Assembly: GCA_031398695.1 (NCBI GenBank)
Contig: JANNNU010000042.1
Location: 1 to 22,257, forward strand
DNA length: 22,257 nt
Direction: 5' to 3'
Source of the DNA: JAIYDJ01 sp031398695
Lineage (GTDB): Bacteria; Pseudomonadota; Alphaproteobacteria; Rhodobacterales; Rhodobacteraceae
How positions within the stretch are numbered: the stretch's first letter is position 1; every line of letters starts with the position of its first letter. The notes under the pieces were generated by a model. It searched no databases. It worked only from the letters and a program-made list of their open reading frames with translations, and was not told where the DNA came from. Shown piece after piece: positions 14,711 to 22,257 of this stretch. A program made the translations under genes and the position numbers.

Positions 14711-15547
14711 GGCCTCGCAGGTCTGGCGTTGCTGGCCCAGACCCGCGATCCCCAGTTCGACCACATCGCCTGGCTTGAGGAACCGTTGCGGCTTCATGCC
14801 CATGCCGACGCCGGGCGGTGTGCCGGTCGAAATTACGTCGCCCGGGTGCAGGGTCATGAATTGCGACAGATAGCTGACCAGATGCGCGACGCCGTAGACC
14901 ATCGTGCGGGTCGAGCCGTTCTGCATCACGTCGCCGTTCACCGTGAGCCACATCGAAAGGTCCTGCGGATCGGCCACCGCGTCGCGCGTCACCAGCCACG
15001 GGCCCAGCTGACCGAAGTTGTCGCAGCTTTTGCCCTTGGTCCATTGGCCGGACCGTTCGGTCTGGAACGCGCGTTCGGACACGTCGTTGGCCACCGCATA
15101 GCCCGCGACATGCGCCATCGCCTGATCCTGCGAAACATACTTTGCGCGGGTGCCGATGATGACGGCCAACTCGACCTCCCAGTCGGTCTTGACCGAGCCG
15201 CGCGGGATCAGGATCGGGTCGTTCGGGCCGCAGATCGCCGATGTTGCCTTCATGAAGATGATCGGCTCGGGCGGGACCTGCATGCCGGATTCGGCGGCGT
15301 GGTCCTCGTAGTTGAGGCCGATGCAGATGAACTTGCCGGTGCCCGCGACGCAAGCACCCAGCCGGGTGGCCGGGTCCACGATCGGCAGGGCGGCAGCGTC
15401 GATCTGGCGCAGGGCATAAAGACCCGCGTCCGACAGGGTGTCCCCGCCGATGTCCGCCACGATGCCGGTCAGATCGCGGATCGTGCCGTCGTCGTGCATC
15501 AGGCCAGGCTTTTCGGCCCCGACCGGGCCGTGGCGCAACAGTTTCAT
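14702..15547 (-). CDS. Fumarylacetoacetate hydrolase (FAH) family protein
   Basis: A 281-residue FAH-fold enzyme. The catalytic domain begins at FICIGLNYEDHAAESGM (73-89); metal ligands are Glu124 and Glu126 in DWEVELAVIIG and Asp155 in ANDVSER, with the normal 29-residue gap between the second and third. GWxxGKSCDNFGQLGPWL-like and STGTPPGVGMGM segments complete the site. Relatives include ureidoglycolate lyase-like proteins and 2,4-diketo-3-deoxy-L-fuconate hydrolases; these cut or hydrate diketo sugar or aromatic acids in the cytoplasm with Mg2+ or Mn2+. The exact substrate is open. ATG 15547-15545 is preceded by a long G-run and GAAG on the minus strand. It lies 36 bases after efp on the same strand, so they may be co-transcribed. 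Its stop is 3 bases from the convergent tail-fibre stop. Confidence 0.9.
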   Translation of the reverse strand: MKLLRHGPVGAEKPGLMHDDGTIRDLTGIVADIGGDTLSDAGLYALRQIDAAALPIVDPATRLGACVAGTGKFICIGLNYEDHAAESGMQVPPEPIIFMKATSAICGPNDPILIPRGSVKTDWEVELAVIIGTRAKYVSQDQAMAHVAGYAVANDVSERAFQTERSGQWTKGKSCDNFGQLGPWLVTRDAVADPQDLSMWLTVNGDVMQNGSTRTMVYGVAHLVSYLSQFMTLHPGDVISTGTPPGVGMGMKPQRFLKPGDVVELGIAGLGQQRQTCEADA

Positions 15548-15583
15548 CGTCTTCCCCCCCCCTGGATGCCCTAACGCGCTGGC

Positions 15584-16150
15584 TCAGTCCCGGGCGCGTT
15601 CGACGTAAGAATAGTCTTCGGTGTTGATCACGATCCGCACGCCCGCCCCGATATGGGGCGGCACCATCACGCGGATGCCGTTCGAGCAGATCGCGGGCTT
15701 GTAGGACGACGATGCGGTCTGGCCTTTGACGACCGGCTCGGTCTCGGTGATTTCGACCGTCACGCGCTGCGGCAGTTCGATCGAGATCGCGACCCCTTCG
15801 AATGTTTTCAGCGAGACGGTCAGGCCATCGGTCAGGAACACCTTCTGATCGCCGATCACGTCCGGATGCACGGCGATCTGTTCGTACGAGTTCGGCTCCA
15901 TGAAATGATAGCCTTCGCCGTCTTCGTAGAGGAAGTTGTAGTTGCGCTCGTCCACCGTCGCCTTTTCCACCATCTCGGTCGTGCGCCAGCGTTCGGCGAC
16001 CTTCACCCCGTCGGAAATGCGGCGCATGTCGACTGAGGTGGTCGGCGTGCCCTTGCCGGGGTGGAAGTTTTCGGTGCTGAGCACGACATAGAGCCGGCCC
16101 TCCATCTCGACGACGTTGCCTTTGCGGAGCGAGGAAGCGATGACTTTCAA
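15584..16150 (-). CDS. efp: Translation elongation factor P
   Basis: A 188-residue EF-P of the normal size, with an N-terminal KOW-like domain, the central OB domain and C-terminal domain ending in IVINTEDYSYVERARD. EF-P binds stalled ribosomes and helps form bonds at polyproline stretches. The modified residue is Lys33 in HPGKGTP, equal to Lys34 of E. coli. The start is a TTG at 16150-16148: it gives the family N-terminus MKVIASSLRKGNVV, and AAGGA lies 8 bases upstream on the minus strand, whereas the frame extended upstream reads unrelated sequence. The divergent neighbour is epmA, whose product attaches beta-lysine to this Lys. The partner EpmB (lysine 2,3-aminomutase) is not in the window. 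Confidence 0.96.
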   Translation of the reverse strand: MKVIASSLRKGNVVEMEGRLYVVLSTENFHPGKGTPTTSVDMRRISDGVKVAERWRTTEMVEKATVDERNYNFLYEDGEGYHFMEPNSYEQIAVHPDVIGDQKVFLTDGLTVSLKTFEGVAISIELPQRVTVEITETEPVVKGQTASSSYKPAICSNGIRVMVPPHIGAGVRIVINTEDYSYVERARD

Positions 16151-16251
16151 AGGGTGGTTCCTTGTGGTTGCGGGGGCGGCGTGGCAAGACGCGCGGGCTT
16201 TGTGACGGCGCTTAGCGCATCTGAACCGAAATCTCCAGAGGAAGCCGCGCG
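16151..16251. promoter_or_regulatory. Divergent efp/epmA intergenic region
   Basis: 101 bases between the TTG of efp and the ATG of epmA. It holds both ribosome binding sites and must hold both promoters unless transcripts start further inside. I could not assign -35/-10 pairs with confidence. Confidence 0.4.
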
Positions 16252-17301
16252 ATGAACTCGACACCTGCGACCCCGGCGGCATGGTGGGATCCTGCCGTCC
16301 ATGCCGACCGCCGGCCCTTGTTGCTGGCACGCAACCGCATCCAGGCAGCGTTGCGGGGGTGGCTGGCGGGTGAGGGGTTCATCGAGGTGGACCCGGCGGC
16401 GTTGCAGGTCAGCCCCGGCAACGAGGCGCATCTGCACGGCTTTGCGACCACCGCGATCGGCACTGACGGGGTGGGGCGGGCGATGTATCTGCACACCAGC
16501 CCCGAATTCGCGATGAAGAAGCTGCTGGCGGCGGGCGAGACCCGGATCGCCGCCTTCGCGCATGTCTGGCGCAACCGCGAGCGCGGGGCGCTGCACAGTC
16601 CCGAATTCACCATGCTGGAATGGTACCGCGTGGGCGACCCCTATGAGGTTCTGATGGCCGATTGCACCGCGATGCTGCGTCTGGCTGCGGGCGAGGGGGT
16701 TCTGCGGTATCGCGGGCGGACCTGCGATCCGCGGCTGGAGCCGGAACGGTTGGGCGTCTGCGAGGCGTTCGAGCGCCATGCCGGGATCGATCTGGCGGCC
16801 ACGCTGGGCCCCAGCGCGACGGTCGATCGCGACGGGCTGGCCCGGCAGATGCGCGCGCAGGGGATGCGGGTGGCCGACGATGACACCTGGTCGGATCTGG
16901 TCGCGTCGGTCCTTGTGACGCGGGTGGAGCCGCATCTGGGGATCGGACGGCCGGTGTTTCTGGACCGCTATCCGCTGGCCGAGGCGGCGCTGGCGCGGCC
17001 CTTGGCCGAGGACGGCCGGCTGGCCGAGCGGTTCGAGCTTTATGCCTGCGGGGTCGAGTTGGCCAACGGGTTTGGCGAACTGACCGATCCGGTCGAGCAG
17101 CGGCGCCGGTTCGAGGCGGAAATGGCCGAAAAGAGCCGGATCTACGGCGAAACCTACCCGCTGGACGAAGAGCTGCTGCGCGCGCTGGCACTGATGCCGG
17201 CGGCCTGCGGCATCGCCCTTGGGTTCGACCGGCTGGTGATGCTGGCCACCGGCGCGCCGCGCATCGACGACGTGATCTGGACACCCGTCGCCGGCGGGTG
17301 A
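16252..17301 (+). CDS. epmA: EF-P lysine lysyltransferase EpmA (PoxA/GenX)
   Basis: A 349-residue class II aminoacyl-tRNA synthetase-like protein lacking the anticodon-binding domain of LysRS. Motif 2 is VWRNRERGALHSPEFTMLEWYR (within 105-126), the preceding HTSPEFAMKKLLAAG (81-95) is characteristic of EpmA, and motif 3 is GIALGFDRLVML (320-331). It activates (R)-beta-lysine with ATP and links it to the conserved Lys of EF-P. Start ATG 16252 has AGAGGAAG about 8 bases upstream. The head-to-head arrangement with efp supports the assignment against a second lysyl-tRNA synthetase. A 6-bp hairpin (CACCCG 17282-17287 with CGGGTG 17295-17300) overlaps its stop codon but has no T-run. Confidence 0.95.
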   Translation: MNSTPATPAAWWDPAVHADRRPLLLARNRIQAALRGWLAGEGFIEVDPAALQVSPGNEAHLHGFATTAIGTDGVGRAMYLHTSPEFAMKKLLAAGETRIAAFAHVWRNRERGALHSPEFTMLEWYRVGDPYEVLMADCTAMLRLAAGEGVLRYRGRTCDPRLEPERLGVCEAFERHAGIDLAATLGPSATVDRDGLARQMRAQGMRVADDDTWSDLVASVLVTRVEPHLGIGRPVFLDRYPLAEAALARPLAEDGRLAERFELYACGVELANGFGELTDPVEQRRRFEAEMAEKSRIYGETYPLDEELLRALALMPAACGIALGFDRLVMLATGAPRIDDVIWTPVAGG

Positions 17302-17481
17302 CACGCGTGCAGGCAATCGGGCGATCGGCCCCTTGTCGCCGGACTGGAGGCCATTCCGCGTCGTTGTTCCCCGCATTTGCCATCCGGCCCGTCGGGTCCG
17401 GCGGTCCCGTGCGTGCGACGGCAACAGGGTGGGTCCGGACTGTTGCGGGTCGCATCGGCGCGACATCCGGAAGGGTTGTCT

Positions 17482-17521
17482 ATGTCATAAAACTGTTACA
17501 AAACCGAGACAAACCTGACAT
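17482..17521 (+). promoter_or_regulatory. Tandem Pho box (four PhoB half-sites) upstream of pstS
   Basis: Four 7-base units at 11-base spacing: ATGTCAT (17482-17488), CTGTTAC (17493-17499), CCGAGAC (17504-17510) and CTGACAT (17515-17521), separated by AAAA, AAAA and AAAC. The first pair matches the E. coli Pho box consensus at 16 of 18 positions, the second pair at about 12 of 18. The last unit sits where a -35 would be; TAGGTA (17532-17537), 10 bases on, could be the -10. This predicts PhoB-activated transcription of pstSCAB under phosphate limitation. Confidence 0.85.
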
Positions 17522-17583
17522 TCACCGCCACTAGGTAAGGCAGAGGCCGAGTCGTTTGGCCCAACCCTGCTCAGGAGAGATCC

Positions 17584-18624
17584 ATGAAATCCGTGAAAAT
17601 CAGCGCCTCGGTGCTGGCGATCGTCGCTATGTCGGCGACTGCCGGTGCTGCCCGCGACCAGATTCAGATCGCCGGTTCTTCGACCGTTCTGCCGTATGCC
17701 ACGATCGTCGCCGAAGCATTCGGCGAAAACTTCGACTTCCCGTCGCCGGTCGTCGAAGGTGGCGGTTCGGGTTCGGGCCGCAAGAAGATGTGTGAAGGTG
17801 TGGGTGAAAACACCATCGACATCGCCAACTCGTCCTCGCGCATCTCTCAGTCGGACATCGATCTGTGCGCCGCCAACGGCGTGACCGAGATCATGGAAGT
17901 CCGCATCGGCTATGACGGCATCGTGTTCGCGTCCGACATCAACGGCCCGGAATTCGCCATGACCCCGACCGCCGTCTACAATGCGCTGGGTGCTCAGGTC
18001 ATGAAGGACGGCGCCCTGGTCGCCAACCCGAACATGATGTGGTCGGACGTGGACGCCGCCTTCCCGGCCCAGAATATCACCATGTTCATCCCCGGCACCA
18101 AGCACGGCACCCGTGAAGTATTCGACACCGAGGTGATCATCGCCGGTTGTGAAGAAACCGGTGCGATGGCTGCGTTCGCCGCTGCCAACGCCGGTGACGA
18201 AGACAAGGCCGAAGAGCTGTGCATGGAACTGCGCACCGACGGCAAGTCTGTCGACATCGACGGCGACTACACCGAAACTCTGGCCCGCATCGATGCCGAC
18301 AAGACCGCCATCGGCGTGTTCGGCCTGTCGTTCTACCAGAACAACACCGACAAGCTGCGCGTCGCCACCATGTCGGGCATCGTTCCGTCGACCGAGTCGA
18401 TCGCCTCGGGCGAATACCCGGTGTCGCGTCCGCTGTACTTCTACGTGAAGAAAGCCCACATCGGCGTGATCCCCGGCCTGAAAGAGTACGTCTCGTTCTT
18501 CCTGTCGGACGAAATGGCCGGCCCGGACGGCCCGCTGGCCGCCTACGGTCTGGTGTCTGACCCGGAACTGGCCGCGACCCAGGCGATGGTCGAAGCAGAG
18601 ACCCCGATGGGTCCGCTGCAGTAA
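17584..18624 (+). CDS. pstS: Periplasmic phosphate-binding protein PstS
   Basis: A 346-residue substrate-binding protein. A Sec signal peptide (residues 1-22, MKSVKISASV...ATAGA) is followed by the mature start ARDQIQIAGSSTVLPY. Phosphate-contact segments are visible: GSSTVLPY, GGGSGSG (about 59-65), ANSSSRIS and PGTKHGTREVF. It captures phosphate in the periplasm and hands it to PstCA. ATG 17584 has AGGAG 6 bases upstream (17573-17577). It is first in pstSCAB, under a tandem Pho box, and is followed by a very strong hairpin before pstC, fitting the need for many more copies of PstS than of permease. Codon use is notably rich in C-ending codons compared with neighbours, consistent with high expression. 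Confidence 0.97.
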   Translation: MKSVKISASVLAIVAMSATAGAARDQIQIAGSSTVLPYATIVAEAFGENFDFPSPVVEGGGSGSGRKKMCEGVGENTIDIANSSSRISQSDIDLCAANGVTEIMEVRIGYDGIVFASDINGPEFAMTPTAVYNALGAQVMKDGALVANPNMMWSDVDAAFPAQNITMFIPGTKHGTREVFDTEVIIAGCEETGAMAAFAAANAGDEDKAEELCMELRTDGKSVDIDGDYTETLARIDADKTAIGVFGLSFYQNNTDKLRVATMSGIVPSTESIASGEYPVSRPLYFYVKKAHIGVIPGLKEYVSFFLSDEMAGPDGPLAAYGLVSDPELAATQAMVEAETPMGPLQ

Positions 18625-18632
18625 GACGTAAC

Positions 18633-18658
18633 CGAGTGGCGCCTTCGGGCGCCACTCG
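18633..18658 (+). terminator. Strong UUCG-capped hairpin between pstS and pstC (attenuator or mRNA stabiliser)
   Basis: CGAGTGGCGCC (18633-18643) and GGCGCCACTCG (18648-18658) are exact reverse complements around a TTCG tetraloop: an 11-bp stem with an exceptionally stable loop. Only ACTTTCTC follows, so there is no proper U-tract. It lies 8 bases after the pstS stop and 38 bases before pstC. It most likely causes partial termination or protects the pstS 3' end, giving excess PstS. Confidence 0.75.
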
Positions 18659-18696
18659 ACTTTCTCAACCCATTCATTTTGCGGACAGGATCCCCG

Positions 18697-20157
18697 ATGT
18701 CGGTTCTTTTTCTGCTTGTCGTGCTTGCGGTTCTGGCGATAGCGGCCTTCGTGCTGTGCCGACAGCGGGTCATGGCCTCGGTTCAGGGCAATCCAAAACA
18801 CCTTCATTCGCTGCCGATCTACTATGGCTGGCACGGTGCGATCATGGTCGTTCTGCCGGCGTTGGCCGGTCTGGTCCTGTGGCTGATCATCCAGCCGATC
18901 ATCATCGAGAATCGCATCGAGGCCGATCTGCCGCCGCAGATGCTGACGGGGACCGGGTCGATGGATCTGGTCATGAGCGATGTGCGCCGGGTTGCGGGCG
19001 GCCTTGATGTGGCGGTCGAGCAGGGCGCAATGACCGAAGAAGAGGCGGGCATGATCCGTACCGAGTTCACCAACGTCCGTGACCGACTGGCTGCCGTGGG
19101 AGTGGCCCTGGGGTCGACCGTGACGGCACCGGTGCTGAACGCGGCTCAGGATTATCGGGTGATGACCGCGTGGGGCGCTATGGGACGAACCATTCTGGGC
19201 GTAATCCTTGGCGTTGCCGGGTTGATCTATGCGGTGATGATCACCGGCAAAGATTTCCGGGCCCGCAACAGGGTCGAACAGGTCATTCAGGGCCTGCTGA
19301 TCGCCGCGTCGTCCATCGCGATCCTGACGACGGTGGGTATCGTCTATTCGATGCTGACCGAAACGTTCAATTTCTTCTCGCAATATCCGATCCAGGACTT
19401 CTTCTTCAGCCTGACATGGTCGCCGAACTTCCGCGGCAATTCGGATTTCGGGATCATCCCGCTGATCTGGGGCACGCTGTACATCACGCTGATTTCGATG
19501 ATCGTGTCGGTGCCGCTGGGCCTGTTCGCGGCGATCTATCTGGCCGAGTATGCAACCAAACGGGTGCGGGCGTGGGTCAAGCCGCTGATCGAGGTGATCG
19601 CGGGGATCCCGACCGTGGTGTTCGGCCTGTTCGCGCTGGTCACCGTGGGGCCGCTGCTGCGCGACTATTTCGCCCAGCCGCTGGGTCTGGGCGACTCGGG
19701 TGCATCGGTGATGAACGCGGGCATCGTGATTGGCATCCTGAACATCCCGTTCATCAGCTCGCTGTCGGATGACATCATCAATTCGGTGCCGCAGTCGATG
19801 CGGGACGGGTCGCTTGGGCTTGGCGCCACCAAGTCTGAAACCATTCGGCAGGTCGTGCTGCCGGCCGCTTTGCCGGGGATCGTGGGGGCCTGCCTGATGG
19901 CCGCCAGCCGCGCCATCGGCGAGACGATGATCGTGGTGATGGGCGCGGGCGCTGCGGCGCAGCTGAGCCTGAATCCGTTCGAGGCGATGACGACGATGAC
20001 GGTGAAGATCGTTGGCCAGCTGACTGGCGACACGGACTTTGCCGCACCTGAAACGCTCGTGGCCTTTGCCCTCGGCATGACCCTGTTCGTGATCACGCTG
20101 GCCCTGAACATCGTCGCACTGCTGGTTGTCCGCAAATATCGGGAGCAATACGATTGA
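18697..20157 (+). CDS. pstC: Phosphate ABC transporter permease PstC
   Basis: A 486-residue inner-membrane permease, longer than the roughly 320 of E. coli PstC because of an N-terminal extension with two or three membrane helices (first about residues 1-20, another about 46-68) and an extracytoplasmic segment (about 70-155). The C-terminal 290 residues are the ABC transporter permease domain, with the EAA loop in LGLGATKSETIRQVVLPAALPG (about 370-392) that docks on PstB. ATG 18697 has AGGA 6 bases upstream; ATG 18679 in the same frame lacks a site. With PstA it forms the phosphate channel. The long form is usual in alphaproteobacteria. The stop overlaps the pstA start. Confidence 0.95.
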   Translation: MSVLFLLVVLAVLAIAAFVLCRQRVMASVQGNPKHLHSLPIYYGWHGAIMVVLPALAGLVLWLIIQPIIIENRIEADLPPQMLTGTGSMDLVMSDVRRVAGGLDVAVEQGAMTEEEAGMIRTEFTNVRDRLAAVGVALGSTVTAPVLNAAQDYRVMTAWGAMGRTILGVILGVAGLIYAVMITGKDFRARNRVEQVIQGLLIAASSIAILTTVGIVYSMLTETFNFFSQYPIQDFFFSLTWSPNFRGNSDFGIIPLIWGTLYITLISMIVSVPLGLFAAIYLAEYATKRVRAWVKPLIEVIAGIPTVVFGLFALVTVGPLLRDYFAQPLGLGDSGASVMNAGIVIGILNIPFISSLSDDIINSVPQSMRDGSLGLGATKSETIRQVVLPAALPGIVGACLMAASRAIGETMIVVMGAGAAAQLSLNPFEAMTTMTVKIVGQLTGDTDFAAPETLVAFALGMTLFVITLALNIVALLVVRKYREQYD

Positions 20158-21515
20158 CCGACGCAACCGCTGGCGGCATGGCCGCACCCGCATTTTCCCG
20201 TCCGAAATCGTCGCTGTTGTCGCAGACCGCGCTGGTCAAACGGCGCAACGCCGCCGAGGCGCGGTTCAAGGCCTACGGGATCGGTGCGATCATCCTGAGC
20301 CTTGCGACGCTGGGCTTCATGCTGTTCACCATCTTCACCGATGGCATCACGGCGTTCTTTCAGGCCAAGCTCAGCTTTCCGCTGGAACTGACGGCCGAAA
20401 CGCTGGACCCCGACGGCAATCGCAACCGCGACGAGATGGCGAGCGTCACGACGCTGGGCTACAACCGGGTGCTGGCCGAGGCGTTTCAGAAGGAACTGAC
20501 CGCCAAGGGCATTGCGGTGGCAGGCCAGTCCGAACGAGACGTGGCCGACATGATCTCGAAAGATGCTGCCGGTGATCTGCGGGCGATGGTTCTGGCCAAT
20601 CCCGATGTCGTCGGCACCACGATCGACGCGACCGTGCTGGCCACCGGCCGGATCGACGGGTTCCTGAAGGGCCGCGTCACCATGGAAACCGCCGAGCGCG
20701 ACAGCAACGTGACGCCGGAACAACTGCAACTGGCCGAACAGTTGCGCGATGCCGGCATCCTTCGGTCGGAGTTCAACTGGGATTTCATCACCTCGCCCGA
20801 CGCCTCGGACCAGCGGCCCGAAGCGGCAGGTCTGGGCGTGGCGATCATGGGGTCGGCCTACATGATGCTGCTGGTGCTGATCACCTGCGTGCCGATCGGG
20901 GTCGCAGCGTCGATCTACCTCGAGGAATTCGCGCCGAAGAACGTCTGGACCGATGCGATCGAGGTGAACATTTCGAATCTTGCCGCCGTGCCGTCGATCG
21001 TGTTCGGTATCCTGGGTCTCGCGATCTTCATCAACTTTGCAGGGATGCCGAACTCGTCGAGCCTCGTCGGTGCGCTGGTGCTGTCGCTGATGACGCTGCC
21101 GACGATCATCATTGCCACGCGGGCCTCGATCAAGGCGGTGCCGCCGTCGATCCGCGATGCCGCACTGGGGATCGGCGCGTCGAAGATGCAGACGGTGTTC
21201 CACCACGTCCTGCCGCTCGCGATGCCGGGCATCCTGACGGGCACCATTCTGGGGCTCGCCTCGGCCCTGGGCGAAACCGCGCCGCTGCTCCTGATCGGAA
21301 TGGTCGCCTTTGTCGACAACTATCCGTCGGCGCCGGTTGAAGGCTTTCTCGACCCTGCAACGGCGCTGCCGGTGCAGGTCTATGGTTGGGCGCAGCGGGC
21401 CGACCCGGCCTTTATCGAACGGTCGTCGGGCGCGATCATCATTCTGCTTATCTTCCTCGTCGTGATGAACGTGCTGGCGATCCTTTTGCGCCGCCGCTTC
21501 GAACGCCGCTGGTAA
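20154..21515 (+). CDS. pstA: Phosphate ABC transporter permease PstA
   Basis: A 453-residue permease with a cytoplasmic N-terminal 40 residues, one helix (about 43-66), a long periplasmic helical insert (about 70-220, resembling the DUF3333 domain found in alphaproteobacterial PstA) and a C-terminal ABC permease domain with the EAA loop LGIGASKMQTVFHHVLPLAMPG (about 337-358). The start is TTG 20154, whose TTGA overlaps the pstC stop and has GGGAG 8 bases upstream (20141-20145); ATG 20178 is an alternative with a weaker site and loses 8 residues. It pairs with PstC to move phosphate released by PstS, driven by PstB. Confidence 0.95.
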   Translation: MTDATAGGMAAPAFSRPKSSLLSQTALVKRRNAAEARFKAYGIGAIILSLATLGFMLFTIFTDGITAFFQAKLSFPLELTAETLDPDGNRNRDEMASVTTLGYNRVLAEAFQKELTAKGIAVAGQSERDVADMISKDAAGDLRAMVLANPDVVGTTIDATVLATGRIDGFLKGRVTMETAERDSNVTPEQLQLAEQLRDAGILRSEFNWDFITSPDASDQRPEAAGLGVAIMGSAYMMLLVLITCVPIGVAASIYLEEFAPKNVWTDAIEVNISNLAAVPSIVFGILGLAIFINFAGMPNSSSLVGALVLSLMTLPTIIIATRASIKAVPPSIRDAALGIGASKMQTVFHHVLPLAMPGILTGTILGLASALGETAPLLLIGMVAFVDNYPSAPVEGFLDPATALPVQVYGWAQRADPAFIERSSGAIIILLIFLVVMNVLAILLRRRFERRW

Positions 21516-21539
21516 CCGATTTCCGGGAAGGACCAAGAC

Positions 21540-22257
21540 ATGAACGACATGCGTATTGTGGAGCGGGACGTGGATACCCAGAGCAACAAGATCTCGGCGC
21601 GCAACGTGCAGGTGCATTATGGCACCAGCCACGCGATCAAGGACTTGAACGTCGACATCCTCGACAAGACGGTGACCGCGTTCATCGGACCGTCGGGATG
21701 CGGAAAATCGACGTTTCTGCGGTGTTTGAACCGGATGAACGACACCATCGCGGTGTGCAAGGTGTCGGGCGAGATCAAGCTGGAAGGCGAGGACATCTAT
21801 GACCGCCGCGTCGACCCGGTGCAATTGCGTGCCAAGGTCGGCATGGTGTTCCAGAAGCCGAACCCGTTTCCCAAGTCGATCTACGAGAACGTCGCCTATG
21901 GCCCGCGCATCCACGGACTGGCTGCGGGCAAGGCCGATCTCGATGCAGTGGTCGAGCGTTCGCTCAAGCGCGCCGGCCTGTGGGACGAAGTGAAGGACCG
22001 CCTGTCCGACAGCGGCACCGCGCTGTCCGGCGGCCAGCAGCAGCGCCTGTGCATCGCCCGCGCCATCGCCACCGAGCCGGAGGTCCTGCTGATGGACGAG
22101 CCCTGCTCGGCGCTCGACCCCATCGCCACTGCCCAGGTAGAGGAACTCATCGACGAGCTGCGCCAGTCCTACGCGGTGGTCATCGTCACCCACTCGATGC
22201 AGCAGGCCGCCCGTGTCTCGCAGAAAACCGCGTTCTTCCACCTCGGCCACCTCGTCG
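21540..22257 (+). CDS. pstB: Phosphate ABC transporter ATP-binding protein PstB (3' end outside window)
   Basis: The frame is open from ATG 21540 to the end of the window, giving the first 239 residues of about 260. It has Walker A GPSGCGKST (50-58), Q-loop Gln105 in VFQKPNPFP, signature LSGGQQQR (162-169), Walker B VLLMDEP (182-188), D-loop SALD and switch His218 in THS. The stretch GPSGCGKSTFLRCLNRMND is characteristic of PstB. It hydrolyses ATP at the inner face of the membrane to drive PstCA. AAGGA (21528-21532) lies 7 bases upstream, 24 bases after pstA. The operon probably continues into phoU and phoB beyond the window. Confidence 0.96.
   Translation, partial: MNDMRIVERDVDTQSNKISARNVQVHYGTSHAIKDLNVDILDKTVTAFIGPSGCGKSTFLRCLNRMNDTIAVCKVSGEIKLEGEDIYDRRVDPVQLRAKVGMVFQKPNPFPKSIYENVAYGPRIHGLAAGKADLDAVVERSLKRAGLWDEVKDRLSDSGTALSGGQQQRLCIARAIATEPEVLLMDEPCSALDPIATAQVEELIDELRQSYAVVIVTHSMQQAARVSQKTAFFHLGHLV

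Noticed and set aside
17485..20193. A 902-residue open frame on the minus strand across pstS and pstC
   Set aside because: It is antisense to two clear genes, is rich in His/Arg/Gln/Asp as expected for the complement of GC-rich codons, and has no recognisable domain.
19665..22250. An 861-residue open frame on the minus strand across pstC, pstA and pstB
   Set aside because: Same reason: the reverse complement of high-GC coding DNA seldom meets stop codons; the composition is not that of a folded protein family.

Overview
The window looks like a chromosomal segment of a high-GC alphaproteobacterium, most likely a Rhodobacterales (Roseobacter-clade) species. Three things point there: an omega-aminotransferase very close to a Ruegeria/Silicibacter type, an isolated DUF2793 tail-fibre gene of the kind found in that group, and the long PstC/PstA forms usual in alphaproteobacteria. 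No rRNA, tRNA, CRISPR array, insertion sequence or integrase was seen.

Layout. 1-2546: the end of an unidentified gene, a GH43 beta-xylosidase whose 5' end appears frameshifted, and a GntR/FCD regulator. 2556-4044: an operator/promoter region followed by a class III omega-aminotransferase. 4045-6249: a stretch with lower GC by eye, holding a 325-base gene-less region and an OafA-type acyltransferase (membrane acyltransferase plus SGNH domain) broken by two single-base frame changes. 6302-10760: a tightly coupled cysK - DUF3772/MscS channel - alanyl-tRNA editing operon, both junctions being 4-base ATGA overlaps. 10836-12466: a divergent LysR regulator (ArgP/LysG type) and LysE/ArgO exporter. 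12579-14698: an EamA-family exporter, a likely terminator, and an orphan DUF2793 tail-fibre gene. 14702-16150 (minus): efp followed by an FAH-family hydrolase. 16252-17301: epmA, divergent from efp, encoding the EF-P-modifying lysyl ligase. 17482-22257: a Pho-box-controlled pstS-(hairpin)-pstC-pstA-pstB high-affinity phosphate transport operon, cut by the window end inside pstB.

How the genes work together. Four local units make functional sense: (i) the GntR regulator and two TTGATCA-type palindromes over the aminotransferase promoter; (ii) ArgP-like regulator and LysE-like basic amino acid exporter; (iii) EF-P and EpmA, substrate and modifying enzyme, sharing a divergent promoter region; (iv) PstSCAB under four 11-base-spaced PhoB half-sites, with a strong UUCG hairpin after pstS that probably sets a high PstS:permease ratio. 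I found no convincing new multi-gene defence or metabolic system. The points most worth a second look are the apparent frameshifts, the GntR operator pair, the orphan tail fibre (possibly a remote gene-transfer-agent locus), the palindrome holding two convergent stop codons, and the hairpin inside the pst operon.
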